Part shown: positions 28,092 to 34,677 of the stretch, one piece after another | Layout: the number at the start of each line of letters is the position of its first letter | Position numbering within the stretch: position 1 is the stretch's first letter | DNA from: a virus | Reading direction: 5' to 3' (one strand) | Length of the DNA stretch: 34,677 nt | Virus record (IMG/VR): IMGVR_UViG_3300025898_000025 | Location: 1 to 34,677 of that record | Notes under the pieces: model-generated | Told to the model about the DNA's origin: nothing | The model's input: the letters and a program-made list of their open reading frames with translations, nothing else | Database searches by the model: none | Made by a program: the position numbers and the translations under genes

Positions 28092-28559
28092 CTAGAACAG
28101 CGGCACATCCTCCGGCTTGGTCTTGGCACCGCCACCGGCCGTCGCGGGAGCAGCGCCCTCAGGGGCGCCGTCCTCGGGCGGGAGCACCTGCTTGATGTCG
28201 TTGCCCATGTCGCCCTTGCGTACGCCGCCCTGGATGATGCGCTGCACGATGTAGAGGCGCACCGGCTTGCCGATCAGCTCGTCGGTGTCGGTGTCGGCCG
28301 GGACGCCGAACGCCTTGAAGACCTCGTTCAGGCGCCAGCGGGCCGCCTCGGACAGGGAGGTGTTCAGGAACATCTTGCGGGAGGTAAACCCCTCGTCGGT
28401 GAGCTTGAACACCCACCGCCAGTAGATGCCGTTGGCGCCGTCCTTGACCTCGACCTCGCCCTCCAGGACGGCGCGGTAGATGCCCTCGTCGATGGCCTCG
28501 AAATCCTGGCCCTCCGCCTTCTCGACCTCGGCCGCCACGTCGGCGCTGAGCTTCGGCAT
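28092..28559 (-). CDS. SSB-like protein (DUF669-like)
   Basis: A 155-residue protein. Residues about 18-110 fit phage DUF669-like single-strand DNA-binding proteins: EAIDEGIYRAVLEGEVEVKD, then YWRWVFKL, FTSRKMFLNTSLS and a C-terminal strand region. The tail is Pro/Gly/Ala-rich and ends PEDVPLF, like the acidic-hydrophobic tip of SSBs that recruits partners. It follows the Sak4-like gene, the usual pairing of annealing ATPase and SSB. ATG with AAGGA upstream. Confidence 0.8.
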   Translation of the reverse strand: MPKLSADVAAEVEKAEGQDFEAIDEGIYRAVLEGEVEVKDGANGIYWRWVFKLTDEGFTSRKMFLNTSLSEAARWRLNEVFKAFGVPADTDTDELIGKPVRLYIVQRIIQGGVRKGDMGNDIKQVLPPEDGAPEGAAPATAGGGAKTKPEDVPLF

Positions 28560-28628
28560 ATCAGTGTCCTTGTCTGTGTCTGCGTGTGCGTGTTGTTTTG
28601 TCTTCTGCGCGGAGACGGCCGCGCCCCG

Positions 28629-29543
28629 CTACTTGCTGTCCGCCGGGGGGGCGGACTCGGCCGGGCTGGTCTTCGCCCGTACCCGGTCCAGGTAGTCCTG
28701 CTGCGCAGGGTCGTCGTCCAGGGGCCAGTCTTGGAACACCAGGGCGACGAGCCGGTCGAACGAGGGGTCGGCCAGCACGGACGGCGTGCCGCCCAGCCGG
28801 TCCTTGCCCTTGTACTTGCCCGTATCGCGGAACACCCCCAGGTATCCGCTGGCGTCCTCGACGCCGGGGACCTTGCTGGTGTACGCGATCAGGTCGACGT
28901 ACCCCATCAGATTAACGCCGAACTTGGGGGACAGCTGCGGCAGCATGACCAGGCCGGTGCCGGACTCCTTGTCCACCTCCCGCTTGGCCAGGCAGACAAA
29001 CGCCGTGTGGCAGGGCAGGTCCCGGAATCGGCGCGCGATGACGCGCAGCTTCTCGGTCACCACGCCGTGCTCACGTACGTCGACGTCGAATTCGGAATCC
29101 TCCACCTCCATCAGCAGGACGCCGTTCTTGTCGGTGGCCTTGCGCACTGCCTTAGCGTGACGAACGTCGACCTCCTCGCGCAGCAGCATCTGGTGTAGCT
29201 CGGTCATCGAGTCGAAGATGACACCGGCCACCGAGTCGGGGTCGTCGTCCAGCTCAGCCTTGATCCGCCAGTAGAAGGCGTCCAGCTGGGAGTAGGTGGT
29301 GATCGGCTTGCCCCGGTCGTCCCGGGCCGGGATGATGTTCTCGACCGGGATGCCCAGACGGCGCAGCGGCCGGGCCTTGGCGCCGGACTCCGTGTCCACC
29401 AGGTACACCCGGCCCAGGCGGGCCATCCCGGCGGCGGCGGAGGTCTTGCCGGATCCGGGCTCACCGTAGTACAGCACGTTGGCGAACTCGGGCATGTCGT
29501 CCAGTGTGGCCTGCGGCCGAGGTGGTGCGACGGTTTCAGTCAT
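28629..29543 (-). CDS. Sak4-like RecA-fold ATPase (recombinase)
   Basis: A 304-residue protein. Walker A GEPGSGKTS at 27-35; VAGVIFDSMTEL at about 104-115 is Walker B. The rest fits the single-domain RecA-like Sak4/AAA_24 NTPases of phages, which promote strand annealing with SSB and an exonuclease. Neighbours on both sides supply these partners (an SSB-like protein and a Cas4-like nuclease). ATG at 29543 follows a long leader with a strong hairpin. Confidence 0.85.
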   Translation of the reverse strand: MTETVAPPRPQATLDDMPEFANVLYYGEPGSGKTSAAAGMARLGRVYLVDTESGAKARPLRRLGIPVENIIPARDDRGKPITTYSQLDAFYWRIKAELDDDPDSVAGVIFDSMTELHQMLLREEVDVRHAKAVRKATDKNGVLLMEVEDSEFDVDVREHGVVTEKLRVIARRFRDLPCHTAFVCLAKREVDKESGTGLVMLPQLSPKFGVNLMGYVDLIAYTSKVPGVEDASGYLGVFRDTGKYKGKDRLGGTPSVLADPSFDRLVALVFQDWPLDDDPAQQDYLDRVRAKTSPAESAPPADSK

Positions 29544-29581
29544 TGATTCTCATCTCTGATCCTGCCCGATCGGCGGAGCCA

Positions 29582-29610
29582 GCGGCGGGGGCTCGGGCCG
29601 CCCCCGCCGC
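29582..29610 (-). terminator. Leader hairpin or attenuator before the Sak4-like gene
   Basis: GCGGCGGGGGC pairs perfectly with GCCCCCGCCGC across 7 nt. It lies between the promoter at 29622-29652 and the ATG at 29543, so it would end or attenuate that transcript. Confidence 0.55.
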
Positions 29611-29621
29611 CGTACGATCGT

Positions 29622-29652
29622 ATCCCACCATACCGGTTGTCCGGCAGACAAT
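29622..29652 (-). promoter_or_regulatory. Operator with weak promoter upstream of the Sak4-like gene
   Basis: Perfect half-sites TTGTC-N5-GACAA. TTGTCT, 18 bp, TGGGAT on the minus strand; GATACG is another -10 candidate at 21 bp. The -35 is weaker than at other sites. Confidence 0.6.
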
Positions 29653-29659
29653 CCCCGGG

Positions 29660-29857
29660 TTACCAGTCCCGCTGGGCCTCCCGTACCTCCTCCACGAACA
29701 TGGCCAGGGCGTCCCGGATCTGCTTAACCGCGCCCGCCAAGGCCTGTATCCGGGAATCCCCGCCCGCATCCACGGAGTTGATCAGGCGGTCCGCCTCATC
29801 GAGGTAGTCCGATACCCCCTCCCCGGTGACGTAGTGCTTGAACACCTGTTCGGACAT
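29660..29857 (-). CDS. Small helical acidic protein
   Basis: A 65-residue protein from the ATG at 29857 with GAGAGG upstream. Entirely helical (VSDYLDEADRLINSV, IRDALAMFVEEVREAQ), so it may form a small coiled coil. It follows directly on the Cas4-like nuclease gene. Function unknown. Confidence 0.7.
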   Translation of the reverse strand: MSEQVFKHYVTGEGVSDYLDEADRLINSVDAGGDSRIQALAGAVKQIRDALAMFVEEVREAQRDW

Positions 29858-29858
29858 G

Positions 29859-30728
29859 TCAGTGCCTCTCTGCTCCGGGTGACCATCCGGTGTCCAGCAG
29901 GTACCTGCGCTCGCGGTCCTCGCCGGTCTTGCGACCGAGCAGGCAGGCGTCCCGGAACTGGCACATCCACTTGCACCGATCCTTGTCCGGGTGCCGCTCG
30001 GCCAGCTCACCGGCCGCCCACATCTTGCGGGCCGTGGCGTACGCCTCGGTCGCGATCGTGTTCAGCTCGAAGTCGGTGCGCGCCAGCGGGAACCTGCGGA
30101 ACCGGGACTCCAGGGTCTGCCCGGCAGTCTTGTTGCGCTGGGTCCGGGCGCCGTTCCACAACCCGGCGAACATGTCGTACCCAACATGCTTCAGACCCCA
30201 GATGTACAGGCCGAACTGGTCGGCCATGTCCAGCTCCGCCTCGGACGGCAGGTTCTGGCCGGACTTGTGGTCGACCATCACCAGCTTACCCCGCATCGCG
30301 GCGTCCCTGACCAACAGGTCGATCTGCATCTTCAGGCGGAACCGGGAGCGGTGGCCCCGGGCGGTCAGCAGCGGCACTTCGATCTTCTGCTCGACCGCCA
30401 GGATCTCCCAGTCCTTGTCGGCGCCGTACATATCGATGTAACCGGCGTACATCCACTCCACCAGGTCGGCAACCTCGTCGAATCCCTCGCGCCGGGCCTG
30501 CACGATCTGCTGCCGCCCCGCGCGGACGGCGCCGTCCAGGTCTCCCGGCTGGTCCTTCAGCCACCGGTAGTGCCATTCCAGCACCTTGTGCCACAGGGTG
30601 CCCTTCAGCAGGGCCGGAGAGGTGGTCGGACCGGCCCACCTCTCCTTGTAGCCCAGCTTGTGCTGATGCGGGCACTGGCGGAACGACGCGATCTCGGAGT
30701 ACGAGACAACGATCGGATCTGTCGGCAT
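29859..30728 (-). CDS. Cas4/RecB-like PD-(D/E)XK exonuclease with Fe-S cysteines
   Basis: A 289-residue protein. SYSEIASFRQCPHQHKL at the start holds Cys19. A C-terminal cluster C252, C256, C262 completes four Fe-S ligands as in Cas4 and AddB. Nuclease residues fit the RecB family: His47 (LWHKVLEW), Asp137 (QIDLLV), then Asp153-His-Lys155 (MVDHKSG) and a downstream QFGLYIWGL helix. It would resect DNA for recombination with the Sak4-like ATPase. The ATG at 30728 is preferred over 30740 because GAGG is six nt upstream. Confidence 0.88.
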   Translation of the reverse strand: MPTDPIVVSYSEIASFRQCPHQHKLGYKERWAGPTTSPALLKGTLWHKVLEWHYRWLKDQPGDLDGAVRAGRQQIVQARREGFDEVADLVEWMYAGYIDMYGADKDWEILAVEQKIEVPLLTARGHRSRFRLKMQIDLLVRDAAMRGKLVMVDHKSGQNLPSEAELDMADQFGLYIWGLKHVGYDMFAGLWNGARTQRNKTAGQTLESRFRRFPLARTDFELNTIATEAYATARKMWAAGELAERHPDKDRCKWMCQFRDACLLGRKTGEDRERRYLLDTGWSPGAERH

Positions 30729-30736
30729 TCGTGTCC

Positions 30737-31525
30737 TCATGTGTATTGGTTGGTAGACCGCCGGTCCTTGGCGAACCGGATGTCGGGCACAACCACGTCG
30801 GTACCGGCGGACTGGCCCGTCAGTATCCTGACCTGGATGCTGCCGTCACCCTGGCGCCGCAGCACCCGGGCGCGGCAGACGGTGCCGCTGCGCATGGTCA
30901 GCGTACCCTCGTCCCCTGACACCGGGTGGCGGTTGTCGAGCATGTCGATCAGCCGCTGGGCCTTCAGCTGGCCGATCTCCTCGTCGGTCATCGTCCGCTC
31001 GACCCGGACGCGGGGGGCCTTGGGCTCGGTGATCTTGACTCCGGCCGACACCTTGTCCTGCCAGAAGGTGCTGCCGTTGCCGCGCCGGTCGTCCAGCCAG
31101 GCGGCGATGACCAGCGGCTTGTCCATCTCACCTGACTTCGGGTGGCGGACCTCCAGCCCGGCCATGTGCGCCTTGGCCAGGATGCTCTTGAACCGGGCGT
31201 CGTGTCCGGACAGGAACACTCCGCCAGCGCGCCGCGCCAGCTGCCCGCCGCAGCCGCACCCGCAGATCTTGATGCGTCCCGAGAAGGTTGACGGGGACTG
31301 CTCCGACTCCGGGTCGGGCTGGTCGCCGGTCTTCGGCTGGCGGGCCGCCTTCTTGGCCTCCTGCTCGGCGTGGGCGGTGTGCCGGGCCTTGGACGCGGAC
31401 GGCGACTTGGCCGTGAACCTGCGCCCGCACTCGCACGGGGTGGCCCAGTTCGGACCGTCGTCGTAGGCGACGCCGGGGGCGTGCCCCTGAACATCGGTCT
31501 TGGGGGCGGTGATGGTGGCAGACAT
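30737..31525 (-). CDS. Zinc/GHDAR-motif protein, 262 residues
   Basis: Residues about 31-52 (CECGRRFTAKSPSASKARHTAH) look like a C2H2 zinc finger. Residues about 88-122 hold CGCGCGG, then GHDARFKSILAKAH, the domain shared with the protein at 6454. The last 80 residues are beta-rich (GTLTMRSGTVCRARVLRR, GSIQVRILTG). Nucleic-acid binding is likely from domain type. ATG at 31525 with AGGGA upstream. Confidence 0.75.
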   Translation of the reverse strand: MSATITAPKTDVQGHAPGVAYDDGPNWATPCECGRRFTAKSPSASKARHTAHAEQEAKKAARQPKTGDQPDPESEQSPSTFSGRIKICGCGCGGQLARRAGGVFLSGHDARFKSILAKAHMAGLEVRHPKSGEMDKPLVIAAWLDDRRGNGSTFWQDKVSAGVKITEPKAPRVRVERTMTDEEIGQLKAQRLIDMLDNRHPVSGDEGTLTMRSGTVCRARVLRRQGDGSIQVRILTGQSAGTDVVVPDIRFAKDRRSTNQYT

Positions 31526-31584
31526 CGTAGCTGTCCCTATCTACGTGAAGGGGTGGACCGGGATGGATCTCAATACGGGGGCGG

Positions 31585-32337
31585 TCAGCTCAGGATCATC
31601 CAGACGACAGGCAAAACCGACAGGAGGACGGCCCACACCCACCAGGATTCGGGCGATGTCGGCCGGGCCAGTGCCCGGACGGACGGTCCGTAGGAGGTAC
31701 TCGGGGGCAGGCTGGCTGAGAACTGGCCGACGCCGTCCCGGGCGCGGGACCGGACGCGACCGGCCGCCTTCGCCACCCCTCCCACGGCCCGACTGAACAC
31801 TGACGCGCGGTCGTCGGTGTCGTCCTGCTCGTCGAAAGGGGGCGGCTCCACGCCGTGCCGGGCGCCCGGCTCGGACTTGATGATCGGCCGCTGCGGCCGG
31901 GGGATGACGCCCATGCTCTGCTGGCCGCGCACGTCGCCGTTGGTGTCGTCCAGCCGCTCGGGCGACAGCTCCTCGATCGGGTCGGTGTAGGCTCGGCGCC
32001 GATCGCGCTCCAGTTCCTGCGGGTCTCGGGACGCCATCTCCTCGACGAATTCGGCCGTCGCCCGTTGCTGGTCGGCGCCGACCTCGTGGGCGGGCCGGGA
32101 GGAAGGCATCGGCGGCGCCATGAAGTCGCCGTAGTGGGTCACGTCGCGCCAGGACCCGGCCGCGTAGATCTTGGTGGGCAGCGTGCCGGGTCGGCCGTAC
32201 TGGCTCAGGTGCCAGATCATCAGGGCACCGTTAGGGTGCATCACCGCGACGCTGTCCGGCCACTCCTCGTTGCCTTCAAGAATGTGCGGGACCACGGTCA
32301 CGCCGCGACGGGCCGGGCTCTCGGTGTTGACGGTCAT
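31585..32337 (-). CDS. Tail-anchored membrane protein
   Basis: A 250-residue protein. N-terminal beta-rich part (VAVMHPNGALMIWHLSQYG), acidic disordered middle, basic segment, and one C-terminal membrane helix (WWVWAVLLSVLPVVWMIL) that ends the protein. The cytoplasmic domain would thus be held at the membrane. Residues about 178-192 (VFSRAVGGVAKAA) are encoded by dispersed-repeat copy C. ATG with AAGGA upstream. Function unknown. Confidence 0.75.
   Translation of the reverse strand: MTVNTESPARRGVTVVPHILEGNEEWPDSVAVMHPNGALMIWHLSQYGRPGTLPTKIYAAGSWRDVTHYGDFMAPPMPSSRPAHEVGADQQRATAEFVEEMASRDPQELERDRRRAYTDPIEELSPERLDDTNGDVRGQQSMGVIPRPQRPIIKSEPGARHGVEPPPFDEQDDTDDRASVFSRAVGGVAKAAGRVRSRARDGVGQFSASLPPSTSYGPSVRALARPTSPESWWVWAVLLSVLPVVWMILS
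31771..31799 (-). repeat. Dispersed G-rich repeat, copy C
   Basis: GTCAGTGTTCAGTCGG, 5 nt, GGGAGGGGTGGCG on the minus strand, in the middle of a gene. The flank matches copies A and B, but the gap is 5 nt shorter and so the codon frame of the left half differs. Confidence 0.75.
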
Positions 32338-32397
32338 ATCAGGTTCCTTACGTGGCAGGGCCGGGGGGCTGGCCGCCCTCCGGCGGATGGGTCGTGC

Positions 32398-33204
32398 TCA
32401 GCCCCAGGGCATCCCGTGCTTCTCGGCGCAGACCGGTCCGTATCCGAGCCGGATGCTGATCTCGTGGGTCAGCCTGCATCCCTTGAAGATGCACTGGCCG
32501 TACAGGTGGCCGAACTCGGACGCCTGCTCGGGCGTCAGCTTCATGGCCGGGGTGAGCTTGCGGTAGGCGCCCACCGAGCGCGCAAGCTCGTAGTCCCAGG
32601 ACGACCCGTCCCACGCCTTGGCGTAGGTCCGGGTGCCATCCTGGTTCAGAATGACCTTGACGTAAAGGTCATCCAGCTTGTAGAACCCCTCGCCGACCGG
32701 CTCGGAGCGCCGGGGCGCAGCCGGAACCGGTGCGGGCGCGGCGTGCAGGTCGCGCGAGCGCTTCCAGGGGCACTTCTTCAGGGCGTCGATCAGGTCGGAT
32801 GCGGTCCGCCTGTCCACCTGGCCGCCGCCGAACACGCGGGCGGCCGTGCCGTGCAGCAGCGGCGCCAGCCCGGACCAGTCCCGGTCGCGCAGCAGGTTGC
32901 GGATGAACTCGTACTGCCTGGGCGTGGCGTCGATGCTGGCCGCCGCAGCCGGGCGCTCGCCGGTCCGGCCGGGCGCGCCGGACGGCGCCGGGGTGTCGTC
33001 GGCGGGCTCGTCCGGCACGAACGGCACGGACACGTTGATCAACTTGGCCGACTTGATGTCGTCCAGATAGGCGGACAGGCCCTTGGCCGCCGCAGAGTCC
33101 AGGGTGCCCTCCTCGCGGTGCACATCCAGCGCCTCCTTGACCATGCGCCGGATCTCCTTGACATCCTTCTCGCTGACTGCCCGACCCCTCAGTAGGACCG
33201 CCAT
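32398..33204 (-). CDS. Protein with C-terminal DUF6011-like zinc domain
   Basis: A 268-residue protein. Helical N-terminus (SEKDVKEIRRMVKEALDVH), a Pro/Ala linker, TPRQYEFIRNLLRDRDW (a short helical repeat common in phage proteins), and at about 235-262 CIFKGCRLTHEISIRLGYGPVC, which fits the DUF6011 zinc site. Phage proteins of this kind occur in replication and early regions with unknown role. The ATG at 33204 has GGGAGGGGG; it is the first gene behind the promoter at 33245-33275. Confidence 0.78.
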   Translation of the reverse strand: MAVLLRGRAVSEKDVKEIRRMVKEALDVHREEGTLDSAAAKGLSAYLDDIKSAKLINVSVPFVPDEPADDTPAPSGAPGRTGERPAAAASIDATPRQYEFIRNLLRDRDWSGLAPLLHGTAARVFGGGQVDRRTASDLIDALKKCPWKRSRDLHAAPAPVPAAPRRSEPVGEGFYKLDDLYVKVILNQDGTRTYAKAWDGSSWDYELARSVGAYRKLTPAMKLTPEQASEFGHLYGQCIFKGCRLTHEISIRLGYGPVCAEKHGMPWG

Positions 33205-33244
33205 CTCTGCCCCCTCCCGACCCGAAACCAAGCCTTGTACGACC

Positions 33245-33275
33245 AGTACACCACTAGGATTGCCCGGCTGTCAAG
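33245..33275 (-). promoter_or_regulatory. Promoter with operator for the recombination operon
   Basis: TTGACA, 18 bp, TGTACT on the minus strand. The palindrome CTTGAC-N5-GGCAAT has one mismatch in the core half-site. Confidence 0.8.
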
Positions 33276-33287
33276 TACCGGAGACGG

Positions 33288-33336
33288 CCGAGCCCGCCGC
33301 TACCCGGCGTGTCGATCCGGATAGTGGCGGGCTCGG
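33288..33336 (-). terminator. Terminator-like hairpin of the regulator operon
   Basis: A 15-bp stem with one G-T wobble (CCGAGCCCGCC arms) and a 19-nt loop, four bases after the stop of the gene at 33340. It insulates the two-gene regulator operon from the next promoter. Confidence 0.7.
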
Positions 33337-33339
33337 GGA

Positions 33340-33639
33340 TCAGACGACGGCCGGGTCCAGGTCCGCCGTCAAGTCGAATTGGGTGAGGAACCCGGAGTAC
33401 GCGCTCCAAGCGTTGACGTTGAGAACGCGCAGGTCCAGAGTAGGGCTGTGCTTGCCGTGCTCCGGAGACCACGACTTGATATGCAGCTCGCCGTAGACCG
33501 ACCCGGCCTCGACGATCATGCCGGAGGGCAGGTGGCGCCACTGCCGGTACGGGCGTAGCTCCTCGAACACCGATCGGTCGCTGACTTGCCGCACGAAGTC
33601 GTTCCGGACGGCCTCCAGATCCTTCATCTCTTCGGTCAT
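33340..33639 (-). CDS. Small hypothetical protein paired with the XRE regulator
   Basis: A 99-residue protein. ATG in an ATGA overlap with the HTH gene, so coupled. Helical start (MKDLEAVRNDFVRQVSD), then beta-rich (SVYGELHIKSWSPEHG, LDLRVLNVNAWSAYSG). No recognised family. As the partner of a regulator it could modulate it, or form a toxin-antitoxin-like pair; no toxin motif is visible. Confidence 0.7.
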   Translation of the reverse strand: MTEEMKDLEAVRNDFVRQVSDRSVFEELRPYRQWRHLPSGMIVEAGSVYGELHIKSWSPEHGKHSPTLDLRVLNVNAWSAYSGFLTQFDLTADLDPAVV

Positions 33640-33941
33640 GCCGCTGCCCGAGATCCCTTCTTGGACGCGCGTTCGTCCCGGGCCGCCAGCTCGGCCTGCC
33701 ACCGATCCTGGTCGATGTCCTCGGGTCCGAACACACGGGTACGGATGTAGTAGCCGAACTCTTCGCGCCCGCCCGCTATGGCCCGCAGCATCTCTGCCAC
33801 ATCCAGGCCGTAGGCGTCGGCGATCTTCTGGGCGGTCCGAGTGGACGGAACCCGGTCGCCGTTGCGGTAGCGGGAGGCGGTCGTGAAGTCCACGCCCACC
33901 TTCTCCTCGAACCCGCCGTTGGTCTCTGCCGGAGTATCCAT
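33636..33941 (-). CDS. XRE/Cro-type HTH regulator, candidate master repressor
   Basis: A 101-residue protein. FEEKVGVDFTTASRYRNGDR, then PSTRTAQKIADAYGL, forms an XRE helix-turn-helix at about residues 11-55. The C-terminal half is charged and helical (DRWQAELAARDERASKKG), perhaps for dimerisation. The ATG at 33941 lies 6 nt after TACAGT of an operator promoter, so it is probably leaderless and autoregulated. It is the only XRE protein in the window and so the best candidate to bind the 17-bp palindromes; this is inference. Confidence 0.82.
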   Translation of the reverse strand: MDTPAETNGGFEEKVGVDFTTASRYRNGDRVPSTRTAQKIADAYGLDVAEMLRAIAGGREEFGYYIRTRVFGPEDIDQDRWQAELAARDERASKKGSRAAA

Positions 33942-33947
33942 GCCACT

Positions 33948-33978
33948 ACTGTACCACCGGACTTGACAGCCTGTCTAC
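33948..33978 (-). promoter_or_regulatory. Leaderless promoter with operator for the XRE regulator
   Basis: TAGACA, 18 bp, TACAGT, 6 nt, ATG. CTTGAC-N5-GTCTA palindrome over the -35, one mismatch. This implies autoregulation by whichever protein binds the palindrome. Confidence 0.75.
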
Positions 33979-33991
33979 TCCATATCCGGGT

Positions 33992-34677
33992 TTATACGGC
34001 CCGGTACTCCAGCAGCCAGGCGCAGGGGGTGGCCGGGCTGTCGGAGGGAGACTGAGCCACCCGGCCGATGGAGATCTTGCCCACGTTGGTGGGCAACGGG
34101 ATGGACAGCCGGTCGTCGGTCGGCCGGATCGTGTGCAGGCTGACCGACCATCCCGCCTGGCCGTCGGACTTGACCGCGATGCGCAGCTGCACCGGGGCGA
34201 AGTCGCAGCCCAGCGACAGCCAGGCGTTACCCCACCCGGCCGCGCCGCCATTCGCGGGCGGCACGCACAGCTCGGTGGTGTTGCTGGGGAACACGGTGCC
34301 GGACTGGTCCTCGTAGAATCCGGAGTCGACCGGGCCGGTCTGGAAGGCGGGCATATTGTCTCCCGATGGAGTCGGTGCGGGGGCGGGCGGCCGGGTGTCC
34401 CACAGCACCAGGCTGTCGGAGACCACGGACAGGTCGTACGGGCGGCCGAGCTGGGCGTCGCTGGCGTACTGGGTCATGGCGGCGCCGGAGTCCAGGTGCG
34501 GCGCCTGGGTCCAAGATGCGGTCCAATAACCGGCCGACGGGCGCGGGTTCTGCTCGACGGTGGACTGTGACCCGTACAGCAGCACAGTCCACCCGGCGGC
34601 GCGCACCACGCTGTCGAACTGTTCGAGATAGGTCGCGTCCTTGGCCATCTCGTAGTCGAGAGCCAGCGTGGACAAAT
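33992..34677 (-). CDS. Lysin-like glycoside hydrolase, cut by the right edge
   Basis: At least 228 residues visible; the N-terminus lies beyond the window. The first visible part (LALDYEMAKDATYLEQF, GWTVLLYGSQ, YWTASWTQAP, AMTQYASDAQLG, then DLSVV) follows the barrel of GH25/DUF1906-type muramidases, with DYE as likely catalytic acids. From about 34350 leftwards a second, beta-rich domain (FYEDQSGTVFPSN, WGNAWLSLGCDFAPVQL) could bind the cell wall. It would cut peptidoglycan at lysis. No start codon is assigned because the frame is open to the edge. Confidence 0.75.
   Translation of the reverse strand, partial: LSTLALDYEMAKDATYLEQFDSVVRAAGWTVLLYGSQSTVEQNPRPSAGYWTASWTQAPHLDSGAAMTQYASDAQLGRPYDLSVVSDSLVLWDTRPPAPAPTPSGDNMPAFQTGPVDSGFYEDQSGTVFPSNTTELCVPPANGGAAGWGNAWLSLGCDFAPVQLRIAVKSDGQAGWSVSLHTIRPTDDRLSIPLPTNVGKISIGRVAQSPSDSPATPCAWLLEYRAV

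Overview
The window looks like one arm of a high-GC actinobacteriophage genome, with a Streptomyces-like host possible. The reasons are about 65-70% GC, tightly packed genes with ATGA, GTGA or TGATG overlaps, many GTG and TTG starts, strong GGAGG ribosome sites, a phage replication/recombination set and a lysin. Nearly all genes lie on the minus strand; only five small ones (2.5-4.8 kb) lie on the plus strand. No integrase, capsid, tail or terminase large-subunit gene is visible.

Layout in minus-strand transcription order, right to left. A partial lysin-like gene (34.7-34.0 kb) is followed by an XRE-type HTH regulator with its own promoter. Next comes a replication/recombination block (33.2-22.9 kb): a DUF6011-like zinc protein, a Cas4/RecB-like nuclease, a Sak4-like ATPase, an SSB-like protein, a primase-polymerase/helicase, a roughly 310-bp non-coding repeat region that may be an origin, and a DinG/XPD-type helicase. 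A long run of small genes follows (22.9-17.3 kb), including a family with winged-helix-like C-termini and a zinc-finger/MazG-like protein. Then come a LuxR-type HTH gene and a family-A DNA polymerase (16.9-14.0 kb), small genes with a JAMM metalloprotease and a RuvC-like nuclease (14.0-10.4 kb), and a four-gene nucleotide operon (10.4-7.3 kb). The left end holds small zinc-binding and membrane proteins, an ECF-type sigma factor, a tRNA-like element with an abnormal anticodon arm, and HTH-like genes.

Two systems stand out. First, the 10.4-7.3 kb operon encodes an adenylosuccinate-synthetase homologue whose P-loop reads GSEGKG where ordinary PurA has GDEGKG. This is a PurZ-type signature. It is followed by a MazG-like protein, an unknown 94-residue protein and a nucleoside deoxyribosyltransferase-like/dUTPase fusion, with a family-A polymerase about 4 kb upstream. 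Together they suggest a phage whose DNA carries 2-aminoadenine (Z) in place of adenine. Second, at least 14 copies of a 17-bp palindrome (CTTGAC-N5-GTCAAG) overlap the -35 element of nearly every promoter, on both strands, so one regulator, plausibly the XRE protein, may control the whole arm. In five of these promoters, and in one promoter without the palindrome, the -10 hexamer lies exactly 6 nt before the start codon, which predicts leaderless mRNAs.

A third, unexplained signal is a 13-mer (GGGAGGGGTGGCG) preceded by TTCARTSG. It occurs five times exactly and once with one mismatch, mostly inside unrelated coding genes in the direction of transcription.
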